A DNA stretch of 64,000 bases, from the NCBI GenBank assembly GCA_031761405.1, contig JASEVX010000012.1, positions 23,086,723 to 23,150,722 of the forward strand, given 5' to 3'. The notes below the pieces were generated by a model. The model had not been told where the DNA came from. It did not search any database and saw nothing but the letters and a program-made list of their open reading frames with translations. The first letter of the stretch is position 1; the number at the start of each line of letters is the position of its first letter. Origin of the DNA: Serripes groenlandicus (Eukaryota > Mollusca > Bivalvia > Cardiida > Cardiidae). The translations under genes and the position numbers were made by a program. Of this stretch, positions 41,465 to 51,444 are shown piece by piece.

Positions 41465-41683
41465 AGTCCTCAGGTTTTTCCGACATTTGGTTATATCCTG
41501 AATCTGTTTTAGTGAATAGGTTTATACCTATAATTTCCCAACGATTTAAAGATATATATGTCAATCAATGGCAAGCAAGCATCCAACTGTCCCCTTCATT
41601 ATATTTTCACAGATCATTTAAGACTGATTTCGCTATAACAGGGTATCTGGACTTATTAGAAACCAAATCATTTTGACAATCAA

Positions 41684-41929
41684 TTGCCAAACTTAAGACT
41701 TTCATCCCATAATCTAATGATAGAAAGTGGTAGACATAGACAAATTGACAGAAACAACAGGAAATGTGAGCTTTGTACTTTAAAGGATTTAGAAGATGAA
41801 TACCACTTTGTTATAATTTGTCCATTTTTTACCCAAATAAGAAATAAATACATTGAAAAATACTACGTTAATCAACCAAATGTATTTAAATTTACAAAAC
41901 TGATTGATTCTACAAATAAAACAAGAGAC
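41684..41929 (+). pseudogene. LINE C-terminal Cys/His segment
   Basis: 'RKCELCTLKDLEDEYHFVII' then 'CPFFTQIRNKYIEKYY' is the C-x2-C...H...C end typical of these LINEs. It stops at 'LIDSTNK' where the nested element begins. The frame resumes at 44339 with 'CIYAFKLRNQYMSNTNN' and a stop. Confidence 0.8.
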
Positions 41930-42117
41930 CCATGAGGGCCTATGCTCTACTGGCATTGATCTGGCTTGTTTCAAAAGGAACCAATATGTCATCAATATCA
42001 AATACCATCTAAGTTTGGTGAAGATCAGATAGTAAATGGAAGCTCTATTGTGTGTTCACAAGCTGTATTATAGCAATTTTGACCATTTTAAGGGCCATAA
42101 TCCAGTCGAGAACACAG

Positions 42118-42595
42118 ACACTCCAAGAAAAACACTCCAAGAAAGACACTCCAAGAATGGACACTCCGAGAACGGACACTCCAGGAAAGACACTCCAAGA
42201 AAGACAAACCAAGAACGGACACATCAGGAAAATCCAAATACAGACACTCCAAGAAAGACACTCCAAGAATGGACACTCCAAGAAAGGACACTTCAGGAAA
42301 GAAAAAACAAGGACGGACAAACCAAGAACGGACACATCAGGAAAATCCAAATGCAGACACTCCAAGAAAGACACTCCAAGAACGGACTCTCCAAGAAAGG
42401 ACACTTCAGGAAAGAAAAAACAAGGACGGACAAACCAAGAACGGACACATGAAGAAAATCCAAATACGGACACTCCAAGAAAGACACTCCAAGAACGGAC
42501 ACTCCAAGAAAGGACACTTCAAGAAAGACAAACCAAGAACGGACACAACAGGAAAATCCAAATACGGACACTCCAAGAACGGACACTCTACCCTT
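42118..42595. repeat. Minisatellite arm 1 (about 15-bp units in 113-bp higher-order repeats)
   Basis: GGACACTCCAAGAACGGACA-type units; the block containing CATCAGGAAAATCCAAAT recurs at about 42219, 42332 and 42445 (113 bp), then 42541. Long open frames here are artefacts of the repeat. Confidence 0.9.
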
Positions 42596-43240
42596 GGGGA
42601 AAATGTTTGAAAACACTTTTTCAATGATTTCTGCGCAGGAGTCGCATGGAGCTGAACTCAATTGAAATCAATCGAGATTTATTCCGAAATGAAAACGCAC
42701 CTATTAACTGATATCATTTTGCACTGAATTTTTGGCGGGAAAAAAAAAAAAATCGAAGGTTTGAGCGGAGTCCAGTTTACACGTTCTTGGTGTCGTCAAA
42801 TTATATGTTTTGCAGGTTTGGGTTTCATGACGTGACGGGCATCTTTTTGATGGCAAAGTCTGTCACCCTGAGCAATACGAATATTTGCAACCCGTTTGAG
42901 GTGTCGCATCTGAAGTGGAGATAACCTAAAGTGGTAGATTTAAAAGAACACGTCTACGGGGTTTCAATTGTATTGTATTGTATATATTGTATTGTGTATA
43001 TATATTGCGCATTCAACAAGAGAACATTGCAGTTATATAACATATGATGACACAAGTATCACCGACATACGGCAAAAGTACAGCTGCATAAGGTATGCTC
43101 CAACTAAGGGGGCACAAACGGTATATACAAAATCATAGCACGAAAAGATATACAATACTTGTCAAGAAGAAAACAATCACATTGCTAGAAACGTCTCTTT
43201 CATAGTTCAGAAATGAAATTGATCATAATATCTTTGGATT
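42596..43240. other. Core between inverted minisatellite arms
   Basis: Unique-looking sequence with a poly-A run (42740), repeated TGTAT at about 42970 and ACAAGAGAACATTGCAGTTA. No protein recognised. Confidence 0.6.
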
Positions 43241-43660
43241 TTCTTTCCTAAAGTGTCCTTTCTTGGAGAGTCCGTTCTTGGAGTGTCTTTCTTGGAGTGT
43301 CTGCATTTGGATTTTCCTGATGTGTCCGTTCTTGGTTTGTCCGTCCTTGTTTTTTCTTTCCTGAAGTGTCCTTTCTTGGAGAGTCCGTTCTTGGAGTGTC
43401 TTTCTTGGAGTGTCTGCATTTGGATTTTCCTGATGTGTCCGTTCTTGGTTTGTCCGTCCTTGTTTTTTGTTTCCTGAAGTGTCCTTTCTTGGAGAGTCCG
43501 TTCATGGAGTGTCTTTCTTGGAGTGTCCGCATTTGGATTTTCCTGATGTGTCCGTTCTTGGTTTGTCTTTCGTGGAGTCTCTTTCTTGGAGTGTCCGTTC
43601 TTGGAGTGTCCGTTCTTGAAGTGTCTTTCTTGGAGTGTCTTTCTTGGAGTGTCTGGTTTA
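43241..43660. repeat. Minisatellite arm 2, inverted relative to arm 1
   Basis: TTTGGATTTTCCTGATGTGT at about 43307, 43420 and 43533, again 113 bp apart, with TCTTGGAGTGTCCGTTCTTG units. It is the reverse complement of arm 1. Confidence 0.9.
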
Positions 43661-43664
43661 CCAT

Positions 43665-44260
43665 CCAGTCATGCATGGGCGGATCTGTGGCTGGTTTTCG
43701 AAAGGAACCGAGCTCTCATGGATATCTAACTACTGTATAAGTTTGGTTGAGATACAATCAAAAGTGAAGACTGTATCGTGTTAACAAGCTCTTTTATAGC
43801 AATTTTGACCAATCTAGTCATGCATGGGCAGATCTGTGGCTGGTTTTCAAACGAAACCGAGCTCTCATGGATATCTAACTACTGTATAAGTTTGGTTGAG
43901 ATAAAATCAAAAGTGAAGACTGTATCGTGTTAACAAGCTCTTTTATAGCAATTTTGACCATTTCAAGGGCCATAATCCAGTCATGCATGGGCGGATCTGT
44001 GGCTGGTTTTCGAAAGGAACCGAGCTCTCATGGATATCTAACTACTGTATAAGTTTGGTTGAGATACAATCAAAAGTGAAGACTGTATCGTGTTAACAAG
44101 CTCTTTTATAGCAATTTTGACCATTTCAAGGGCCATAATCCAGTCATGCATGGGCGGAACTGGCTGGTTTTCGATAGGAACCAAGCTCTCATGGATATCT
44201 AACTACTGTATAAGTTTGGTTGGGATACAATCAAAAGTGAAGACTATCGTGTTAACAAGA
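43665..44260. repeat. 163-bp tandem array
   Basis: ATGCATGGGCGGATCTGTGG at 43671, 43820, 43983 and 44146, with TCATGGATATCTAACTACTG and AATCAAAAGTGAAGACTGTA. A fragment of the unit (AGCAATTTTGACCATTTTAA) also precedes arm 1 at about 42070. Confidence 0.85.
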
Positions 44261-44807
44261 AATTGTTTATGGATGGATGCACACACAGACGACGGACAAA
44301 TCGCCAAGACATAAGCCCTTGGCCAGTAGAGCTAAAAACCCTAACCAAAATTGTATATATGCTTTTAAGCTGAGAAACCAATATATGTCGAATACCAATA
44401 ACTGATGTACTAATATGATAAGATTTGTATCATATATATATTATTTTATTTTTTGAATTATACTCTCTCACCATCTTAAATAGTAATTTTCTAAAAAGGT
44501 TCTGTTATTTTTCAAAATGGTAGTTATATGCTGTCATTCATGTATGTTAATCATAATTTGTCTGGTTTTCCAACTTGGATTCATATCAGTATCTTACTTG
44601 GTTAAACAAGATACATTATTTAAGGAAAATCAACAAAATAACATAACCATCAATTAATAAAGGTATTTACTTTGTTTGGAAACTATAAATTGAATGATCA
44701 CTATTTTCATTACCATGTATGCTAATTATGTATGCTATGCACAATGAGCTTATATGCTTGTGTTGTAAATAAAATTTTGTTCTGTTCTGTTCTGATAATG
44801 ATAACAA

Positions 44808-45469
44808 ATACAAATTACAATTACTAGTTAAAATCTTAAAATGTTCAAACTAATTGATTGTTTGTTGTCTTTCACTATAATCTGCCAATTAACACCTTAC
44901 TATAACAACTTCATATCGATATAGATTATAACGTACTATAATCAATAAGTTAGACGAAATCTCTACCCCATTTACTAAGTCTTACTCTATAGTATCAGTT
45001 AGACGAAATGGTTGTTAGACGAAATCTCCAGAACCCCTCAGAAACATGCAAGATTCCTAATTAGCTTTTATTTAATAAAAGAAAGAAAGACATGATGTAA
45101 ACACGGAATAGGCTATGGATCTTTGCATATCTAATTAATTAAAATAATTATGACGATCCATGTTATTTTTACTGTTGAGAATAATCACGGGACGGTTATC
45201 AGTTTAAATCAAGTATTACAAACCTCGAATCATCAAAATAACTTTATTTTAACACAGCTGTCAAATATTTTAGAGTTGTTGTAGTTGTAGTAAACGATAA
45301 TTGTTGTTGTTCTTGTAATTTCTAAGGTCAAAGGGAAGCAATTCATTTTCATAAACGACCATTATAACATCATGGGTTATAGTTCGTTCCCACCAAAGGC
45401 AAACCTGTATCAAACAAGAACAACAATTGTTGCAGAATGCAGCCAAAGATGGAAGCAGTATTTAGCGAA
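44808..45469. other. Stretch without recognised gene
   Basis: AT-rich, no ORF of interest. TTAGACGAAATGGTTGTTAG repeats at about 44950-45030 and GTTGTTGTTGTT-like text at 45280-45315. Confidence 0.5.
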
Positions 45470-45673
45470 ACCGTCTTTACATTGACGCAAGTGCAGCAGA
45501 CGACGTTTGAAAACGTTTTGGCAAATGGAGAAATTGCTCTTTATTAGCAATTTATTCTATGTATTCAAATCTATTTGATTATTATACTATCATTTAAATA
45601 AAGTGTATTTACATTTGCCTATGTGTTGCCAAAGTCGTCTGTTGCAGAGTTGTTGTATGTTGGAAAGGGTTAA
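45470..45673. mobile_element. M1 MITE copy
   Basis: AGTGCAGCAGACGACGTTTG left part, CTGTTGCAGAGTTGTTGTAT and GTTGGAAAGGGTTAA right. Confidence 0.7.
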
Positions 45674-45894
45674 ACACACACAATTACAGCCACATTTCAT
45701 TGTAGGGTTTGATAGGAAAAACCTACTTTTTGTCAAAATATGAAAATGTGACCAGAATCAGTGCACACTGGGTTTTTATTATTGATAGTAAATGGACAAG
45801 AAATATGAGCGTTGTCTTACATTGTAAAGTATCAGAAAGTAATATAGAAAGAAAGAACTTCAAAATGTAACATATCTAACTTACATTCATAGGA

Positions 45895-46146
45895 TATCGA
45901 GGGCTTGGCGTGAAACGGTTGTAACTTAAAACCTATTTTGAAAACCCTGGTTTAGGGGCAATTTTGACCCTTTTGTAAACAATGCAAATTTAGGTGCCGT
46001 TGCTCAGAACGAGCAATGGCACCTAAATTTACATTGTTTACCAAGAAAAGTGATTTAACGCTTATAAAGACTTTATGGCGAGGTGATTAACCTTGGTAAA
46101 AAAATACCAATTTTAGATACAACCGTTTCACGCCAAGCCCTCGATA
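45895..46146. mobile_element. MITE with 33-bp inverted ends and internal palindrome
   Basis: TATCGAGGGCTTGGCGTGAA followed by ACGGTTGTA is repeated inverted at the right end. Inside, 45975-46041 is a near-perfect palindrome (GTAAACAATGCAAATTTAGG and its complement) around GCTCAGAACGAGC. The TA at both ends may be the target site. Confidence 0.88.
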
Positions 46147-46165
46147 TATTCTTTATAAAGCCAAA

Positions 46166-46392
46166 TGAGCCGTTCCGCGAGAAAACCAACATAATGGCCT
46201 CAGCCTGCGCATGCTTATCCGGGCCGACACGTTCCGTCTCAGGGGGGATACAGGTATAGAGATTTCTGAAACAGAAAATCCACAGGAGGCGAACAGTGTC
46301 TGTCCAGGTTAGCCTGCGCGGCATGATTAGGCTGATCCGGGTCGATACGTTACGCAGAGTCCACAGTGTTGGTTTTCCCGCGAGACGGCTCA
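46166..46392. mobile_element. M2 MITE copy, internally shortened
   Basis: ATGAGCCGTTCCGCGAGAAA to GGTTTTCCCGCGAGACGGCT. Confidence 0.8.
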
Positions 46393-46594
46393 AATAATCT
46401 TCTACCTGACAGAGGAAAACCTTTTCATGCTTTCAGATGTGTCCATCATTGAAAGAAAATATATCACATTTGGGGCATGAGTAAAAAAGAAAATAAATTA
46501 AATGTATTCTTTTCTGGCAGATCCATTGATTTATTTTTATGCCAAATTTGTGTTTTGATCATCCTCTAACGTTCAAATTGTTAACGTTGTACAC

Positions 46595-46740
46595 GATTTA
46601 AAGGTAAGTCAGGCAGGAATGAAGGAGATTCAGACGGATTTCTAGATGGCGATACAGGCGGAGATTTAGGTGAAGATTCAGGTAATCCAGACAGAGATCC
46701 GGCTGTAGACACAGACGGTGGATTACCAAAGGTAAATATT
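46595..46740 (+). other. Short acidic Gly/Asp open frame ending at a donor-like site
   Basis: About 45 codons: 'KSGRNEGDSDGFLDGD', 'TGGDLGEDSGNPDRDP', 'AVDTDGGLPK' followed by GTAAAT. The Asp/Gly periodicity resembles acidic secreted proteins, but there is no start, acceptor or homologue to support a gene. It may be simple-sequence drift. Confidence 0.25.
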
Positions 46741-47084
46741 CAATTACCGTTACATTTCAAAGTGACGAACATTATATTGTTTATTCTGTGTTGTTTTCTT
46801 GATTTCAAATATACCTAGCAGAGTATGTGTCCAAAAGGTGATGCAGGAGTTATTTGTCATATCAACAAATAAGTTTAACTTACCCATGCCCTTGAAACAC
46901 TTTAGCCGGCTAATCTGCGCTGTTTCATTAGTCTCTATAATGTTGGCTTCTTAACTCAACATCTTGATCTTGATATACCTCGAATTGGTTATAAACTCAT
47001 CTAAATGCAGACAAAAACATATTCATTGTACAACAAATAGATGGAAAGGGTTAAACATCGTCTGACTCAACAAACGTGCTGTAG

Positions 47085-47600
47085 TTATGCCCTAGTCAGA
47101 CACACATATACGGATGCTGCGGATGCTACGGATGGCTCGTCCGTATCTATCCGTTCAATCTGTAATGGTCCGTATTGCATTCGCAGAGTCCGTAACTGTC
47201 TGTATCGTATCCGCAGTGTCCAAACGATCAGGGTCCAAATTATGAAAAGTTTCAAAATTCAGGCGCGGACGAGAAAACCGTAATGATCCGTAACTGAAGG
47301 CATTTATCCGTATCTAATCCGTATCTAACCCGTATCTAAACCTATCATTTAGCTGTCCACCCCAAGTTTAGGATTAATACGGTTTCATGCGGATCGTTAC
47401 GGTTAATTACAGGTTTTGTTCTGCGTATTGTTATGGACTGTTACCTACAGAAACGTTTTAATACGGATAGTCTGCGTTCCTATACTGACAGATACCTTTT
47501 TGTGGGGATAAATGCGAATAATTGCGCATTAATACGGATAAATACGGATTGTTACGGACGCCTGCGTTTCATTAACTTCTCATGCGACGGTCTTTACCAC
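47085..47600. repeat. ACGGAT/ATCCGT-rich block
   Basis: Dozens of TACGGAT, GTCCGTA and TATCCGTA motifs in both orientations (GGATGCTGCGGATGCTACGG, AATACGGATAAATACGGATT). No fixed period; origin unknown. Confidence 0.5.
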
Positions 47601-47649
47601 TTTGGCAAAACAAAAAGACATGTTAACATAGAATTCATGGAAGTTTTCT

Positions 47650-47970
47650 CGATCTATATATACTGGATGGTCTTCCTAAGCAACTGGCTGCTTTTCCACA
47701 TAGACTCAGCACATTGGTGGAAGACGAATGACGCATGTCGCAATGACTTTTGTAAAACGTCGGAAAGAAAGTTGGCCGAGCCAGGCTTCAAACTCACAAC
47801 CCTTGGATGGACAGCCCGCATCGTCACCGACTGAGCTACCGGAACTGGGAAGATTGTTGTGTGGAGTACTGGTGTGCGAAAACCAGGAAATATATGAGTA
47901 AGTGAACTGGCCGCCGTGATATGACTGAGAAATTGTTAAAAACGGCGTTAAACTCCAATCAATCAATCAA
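47650..47970 (+). mobile_element. SINE A with inverted head (twin-priming-like)
   Basis: 47660-47850 is the SINE head on the minus strand (CAGTCGGTGACGATGCGGGC, B box GAGTTTGAAGCCTGG, GTGGAAAAGCAGCCAGTTGC). From 47857 the tail runs on the plus strand (GTGTGGAGTACTGGTGTGCG, GAACTGGCCGCCGTGATATG, AACGGCGTTAAACTCC, AATC tail). The two halves overlap by only a few bases of the consensus. Confidence 0.85.
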
Positions 47971-48103
47971 ATCCTAGTTCCACAGCCATGGACAACGAAT
48001 GCAGACTGCTCTTGCTGAACCTCGGACTCATTTATGCACATATCTTGCGCATCTGGATTGTAGAGTTAGCATTACGATTGTCTCGCTCGGGAAACGCGAT
48101 GAT

Positions 48104-48368
48104 ATGAGCCGTCCCGCGTGAAAACCAACAGTATGGCCTCTGCGTAATGTATCGACCCAGATCAGCCTGACCAGTCCACGCAGACTGAATCGGGCCGACA
48201 CATTCCGTCTCAGGGGGATAGAGGTATAGAGTATTGATTCCTGAAACAGAAAATCCACAGGAGGCGAAAAGTGTCTATCCGGGTAAGCCTGCATGGCATG
48301 CTTAAGCTGGTCCGGGTCGACACTTTACGCTGAGTCCCCACTGTTGGTTTTCTCACGGGACGTCTCAT
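48104..48368. mobile_element. M2 MITE copy, part of segmental duplicate A
   Basis: ATGAGCCGTCCCGCGTGAAA to GGTTTTCTCACGGGACGTCT. Confidence 0.8.
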
Positions 48369-48664
48369 CTCCTTGAAAAATATTTAAAAGTGACGTAGAA
48401 CACCATTCAAACAAACATAACAACATAAACGGACATCACTCTATCGTGCATGTATGTATAACAAGGAAACAGTTTAATGAAGTTTTTGTCCAGCTATGGG
48501 ACATAATGGAAAAAAGAATTGGAGCTTTGGATGAATTGATAAACAATTTCGTCATACTACAGAAAACGTTACTTATAATATAGAAAATCGTTTTTTTATG
48601 GAAATTTTCCCTTTTCCCACTATGTTTATAGAAATATTCTATAGCACAGATAGAGTAAATACAT

Positions 48665-48820
48665 TTGCCGTTATAAAAAGTGAGGTGTGAAAATTGTATA
48701 CGTATTCGCTAATCCTCTATTGTCACTAGGTGAGAACCCCCATACTATGAGTAACGATTTGGCTGTGAAGACAAGCTTTTATACGTGGGAAATGGCGCCC
48801 ATTTTGGTAAGCAGTTTGTT
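48665..48820 (+). promoter_or_regulatory. TATA motif plus donor-bounded ATG, conserved in both duplicates
   Basis: TTATAAAAAG at about 48675 and, about 120 bp on, AAATGGCGCCCATTTTG followed by GTAAGCAG. The same pair is at about 55563 and 55684. It could be a promoter and five-codon first exon (MAPIL), but no following coding exon is recognised. Confidence 0.3.
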
Positions 48821-49469
48821 TATTTGAAACTTGTATTTCTTATTTAAATTATATTGATATATTTCTCTGTTTCATGTAAAGACAGACACGTAGATAAGAC
48901 TTACCTACGCTCCTAGTGAAACTAAATAAGTTTCATTGTCGCATATATCTGTTTTCACTTGGCATTTGCTTGTGAATCGCAGATGTGAATTATTCAAATG
49001 TACTCATATATCTGTTTTCACTTGGCATTTGCTTGTGAATTGCAGATGTTAATCATTCAAATGTACTCATTACATTCTTTCAATAAAGTAACCTACGTGA
49101 AAATGCTTTTATTTCAAATTTAAAATGGCGTCTCCTAGAGTTGGTATATGAATTAAAATCGGCTGAAGTCAAGAAATAAAAGGAAACAATAACACAAAGT
49201 GTTATTTGTTGACGCATGTATTAGTCTGGTTCCAGGAAAGTACATCTAGCATGAACCAACACGGTCGACTAGATTGGTCTCCATCTCTTGTACATGCCTA
49301 TATAGTAATTTGGTCAATATACAACTCTACAGCAGACCAATACACAACTAGATGTTTTGAATCAAAGTATAAATGTTGAAGAAAACTAATTTCCGAGTTT
49401 GAAAGGTTAAATCGGTGGTGTCCACAAAAAGGTGGTCGCATTAGCCTTTTGCTTGCTTCACAATATTCG

Positions 49470-49750
49470 GAGCGCGATAGCTCAATCGGTTACGATGAGG
49501 GTTATCAGTCCAGGAATCGTGGGTTCGAACCCCGAATCTTTCTTTCCGATGATTGATAAAAGCTATTTTGACTAGCGTCAATCGCCCCCTCCAATGGACT
49601 AAATAGTATATGTGGGAGGGTAGTCAGTTATCTGGGAAGAATCTTTAATGAAGTAATGTTTCGAGAAAGCAAGAAAAAACAGGTTAACTGGCCACCGGTA
49701 TATAACAAAAAGTTGTTTAAAACGGCGTTAAACGCCAATTGATAAATGCT
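49470..49750 (+). mobile_element. SINE A copy
   Basis: GCGCGATAGCTCAATCGGTT (A box), GTGGGTTCGAACCCCG (B box), AACTGGCCACCGGTATATAA and AACGGCGTTAAACGCC. Confidence 0.8.
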
Positions 49751-50094
49751 GCACCAAATGACCAAAGGCGCCGCCATTATTTGTGTTACTGACCCGGTAA
49801 TGTAATGAGAGGTAACTCCTTACTATGCATGTATATACCTTGAGACACAATAGATGATACAAACTATACATCTCAGGAGGGAATAGGGGATGGGGTATAT
49901 AATTACAATTTAACTCTGTAATTAATGAGTTTTTAAAATGGTATCTTCTAACTTCGCATTATGAAACGTCCATAGTCAATTCTTGGAATATCAATATTGA
50001 GCTCAGCAGCCGGATGGCCTGGCTCCATTACGTAGGCATATGCTTCACAAAATCGGCTCTAGCAGTCAAAAGGTACATTTATTTGCTGTTAGTC

Positions 50095-50325
50095 ATTTCG
50101 TATTCCTTTACCACTTAAAGACGCATTTTCAAACATTTGCAGCAGATGCCTTTCGAAATGATCGTGTCAAAAGAAGATATTGCTCATAATGAGCCATTTC
50201 CTATTTTGCAACAATATTTCCACTTTTTGTAATAAATACACATTTTCCGCATTTATTGAGATGTCTGCATGTTTTTAAAGTTGACTGCTATAGATTTGTT
50301 TTATGTGGGAAAAAATTTATCTGGA
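50095..50325. mobile_element. M1 MITE copy, degraded
   Basis: TTTACCACTTAAAGACGCAT, GCAGCAGATGCCTTTCGAAA, GCTCATAATGAGCCATTTCC and TTATGTGGGAAAAAATTTA. Flanks 49751-50094 and 50326-50600 show no gene. Confidence 0.6.
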
Positions 50326-50600
50326 ATTTCCAGTTAGAATTGATTGAAACGCAAATCTCATAATTAATCGGAACTATAAACTTATCCGTTTAATAAAATT
50401 GTATTTTTTTTTTCCTTAACGAAAAGAAATATATTAAAAAAAAAAAAAATGATTTGAAGCAAACAAATTTGCCATAATGGGAAAAGGAAATCATGCTTAC
50501 AGCACTCACGTTTCTCAGAATGAATTTATTTGGTTATTAATTATTGTAAAGTTTTCCAGCTATTTCATGTTCTCTTTAAATGTCTCGAAGCAGACGACCA

Positions 50601-50895
50601 GGCCGAAGTAGCTCAGTAGGTATTAACACGGGCTGTCAAACCAGGGATTGTGAGCTCGAACCCCAACTCGGCAAAATGTTTCTTCCGACGTTTGACTAAA
50701 GTCAATGCGACAAACGTGATTCGTCTTCCACCAATGGGCTAACAACAATCTATGTGGAAAAGCAGACAGTTGCTTGGAAAAACTGCCGCGTTGAGTATTG
50801 GTGTGAACGATCCAGAAAACACGTGGATATGTGACCTGCCCGTCGTGATATGACTGAATAAATGTTGAAAACTGCGTTAAACCTCTAACAATTAA
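50601..50895 (+). mobile_element. SINE A copy
   Basis: GCCGAAGTAGCTCAGTAGGT, GAGCTCGAACCCCAACTCGG, ATCTATGTGGAAAAGCAGAC, CCCGTCGTGATATGACTGAA and AACTGCGTTAAACC. Confidence 0.82.
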
Positions 50896-50975
50896 ACTAA
50901 AAGCTGACGCACCTAAGATATGAATCGTGTCCATTTTCTATATATGTATTTTACAGAGGTCGAGATAAGTCGGAG

Positions 50976-51300
50976 TAAAATGTTTCCCAACTTAACCCCA
51001 TATTGAGGTTACTCAACCGAACCGTGTAATGAAGCATATTCTTTTGAGTACCCACAACTTAAGGTTTGAATGTCAAACAATGATTATAGAACATCACGTA
51101 TGTCATTTATCTAGACCTATGCATAAGATACAATCACTTTTTATTTCAGATTTGTGCCGAACTTGGGAAAATTACGAGGTGTGGAAAGCATGGTATCTAA
51201 AATTTGAGAGAAGACTGGACATCAATTAGATGTTATTGTATGATATTGTGTAATATGTAAGTTCGTTATTACATTTTTAATCCAAATGTAAATTATTGTT
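50976..51300 (+). repeat. Segmental duplicate A, second part, with exon-like end
   Basis: TTTCCCAACTTAACCCCATA through TTTTTATTTCAG and about 80 bp ending in TAG ('TWENYEVWKAWYLKFERR'). It matches 56167-56490. The two copies differ by small indels that change the frame, so coding status is doubtful. Confidence 0.75.
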
Positions 51301-51444
51301 TAACCTTTTCCAACGTTCATATGCTTAGAGCCTCTGCAGCAATCGACTTTTGAAAACAATGACCAAAAATGGAATTGTTCATAATGAGCGGTTTCTCTTT
51401 TTAACACATTGTTTTCAAGATTCTACGTCTATGGGAAGTGTTAA
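51300..51444. mobile_element. M1 MITE copy, internally deleted
   Basis: TTAACCTTTTCCAACGTTCA to CGTCTATGGGAAGTGTTAA. Confidence 0.75.

Larger units (their letters stand above)
41930..44338. mobile_element. AACAAGAG element nested in the LINE
   Basis: Start AACAAGAGACCCATGAGGGC, end GGCCAGTAGAGCTAAAAA, preceded by ACACACAGACGACGGACAAA; the termini match the element in RPS26 intron 3. The interior holds inverted minisatellite arms and a 163-bp array. Confidence 0.82.
39999..44797 (+). mobile_element. 5'-truncated LINE, split by a nested element, 10-bp target duplication
   Basis: ATGATAACAA flanks both sides (39989-39998 and 44798-44807). LINE sequence covers 39999-41929 and 44339-44797. The 3' end is GTAAATAAAATTTTGTTCTG with repeated TTCTG. 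Only the end of the pre-RT linker, the RT and the C-terminal Cys/His region survive. RT style and C-terminal motif suggest the jockey/I group; the clade is uncertain. Confidence 0.88.
48045..49380 (+). repeat. Segmental duplicate A, first part
   Basis: Matches 55078-56166 closely: AGGATTGTAGAGTTAGCATT, the M2 copy, TTGGAGCTTTGGATGAATTG, TTATAAAAAGTGAGGTGTGA, ATGGCGCCCATTTTGGTAAG and CTAGCATGAACCAACACGGT. Copy A has an additional repeat of TATCTGTTTTCACTTGGCAT (48945, 49008) that copy B lacks. Confidence 0.88.

Noticed and set aside
42052..43740. Several open frames of 110-190 residues on both strands in the minisatellite arms
   Set aside because: They are translations of 15-bp and 113-bp repeats, open in multiple frames and on both strands, with no start context or splice sites.
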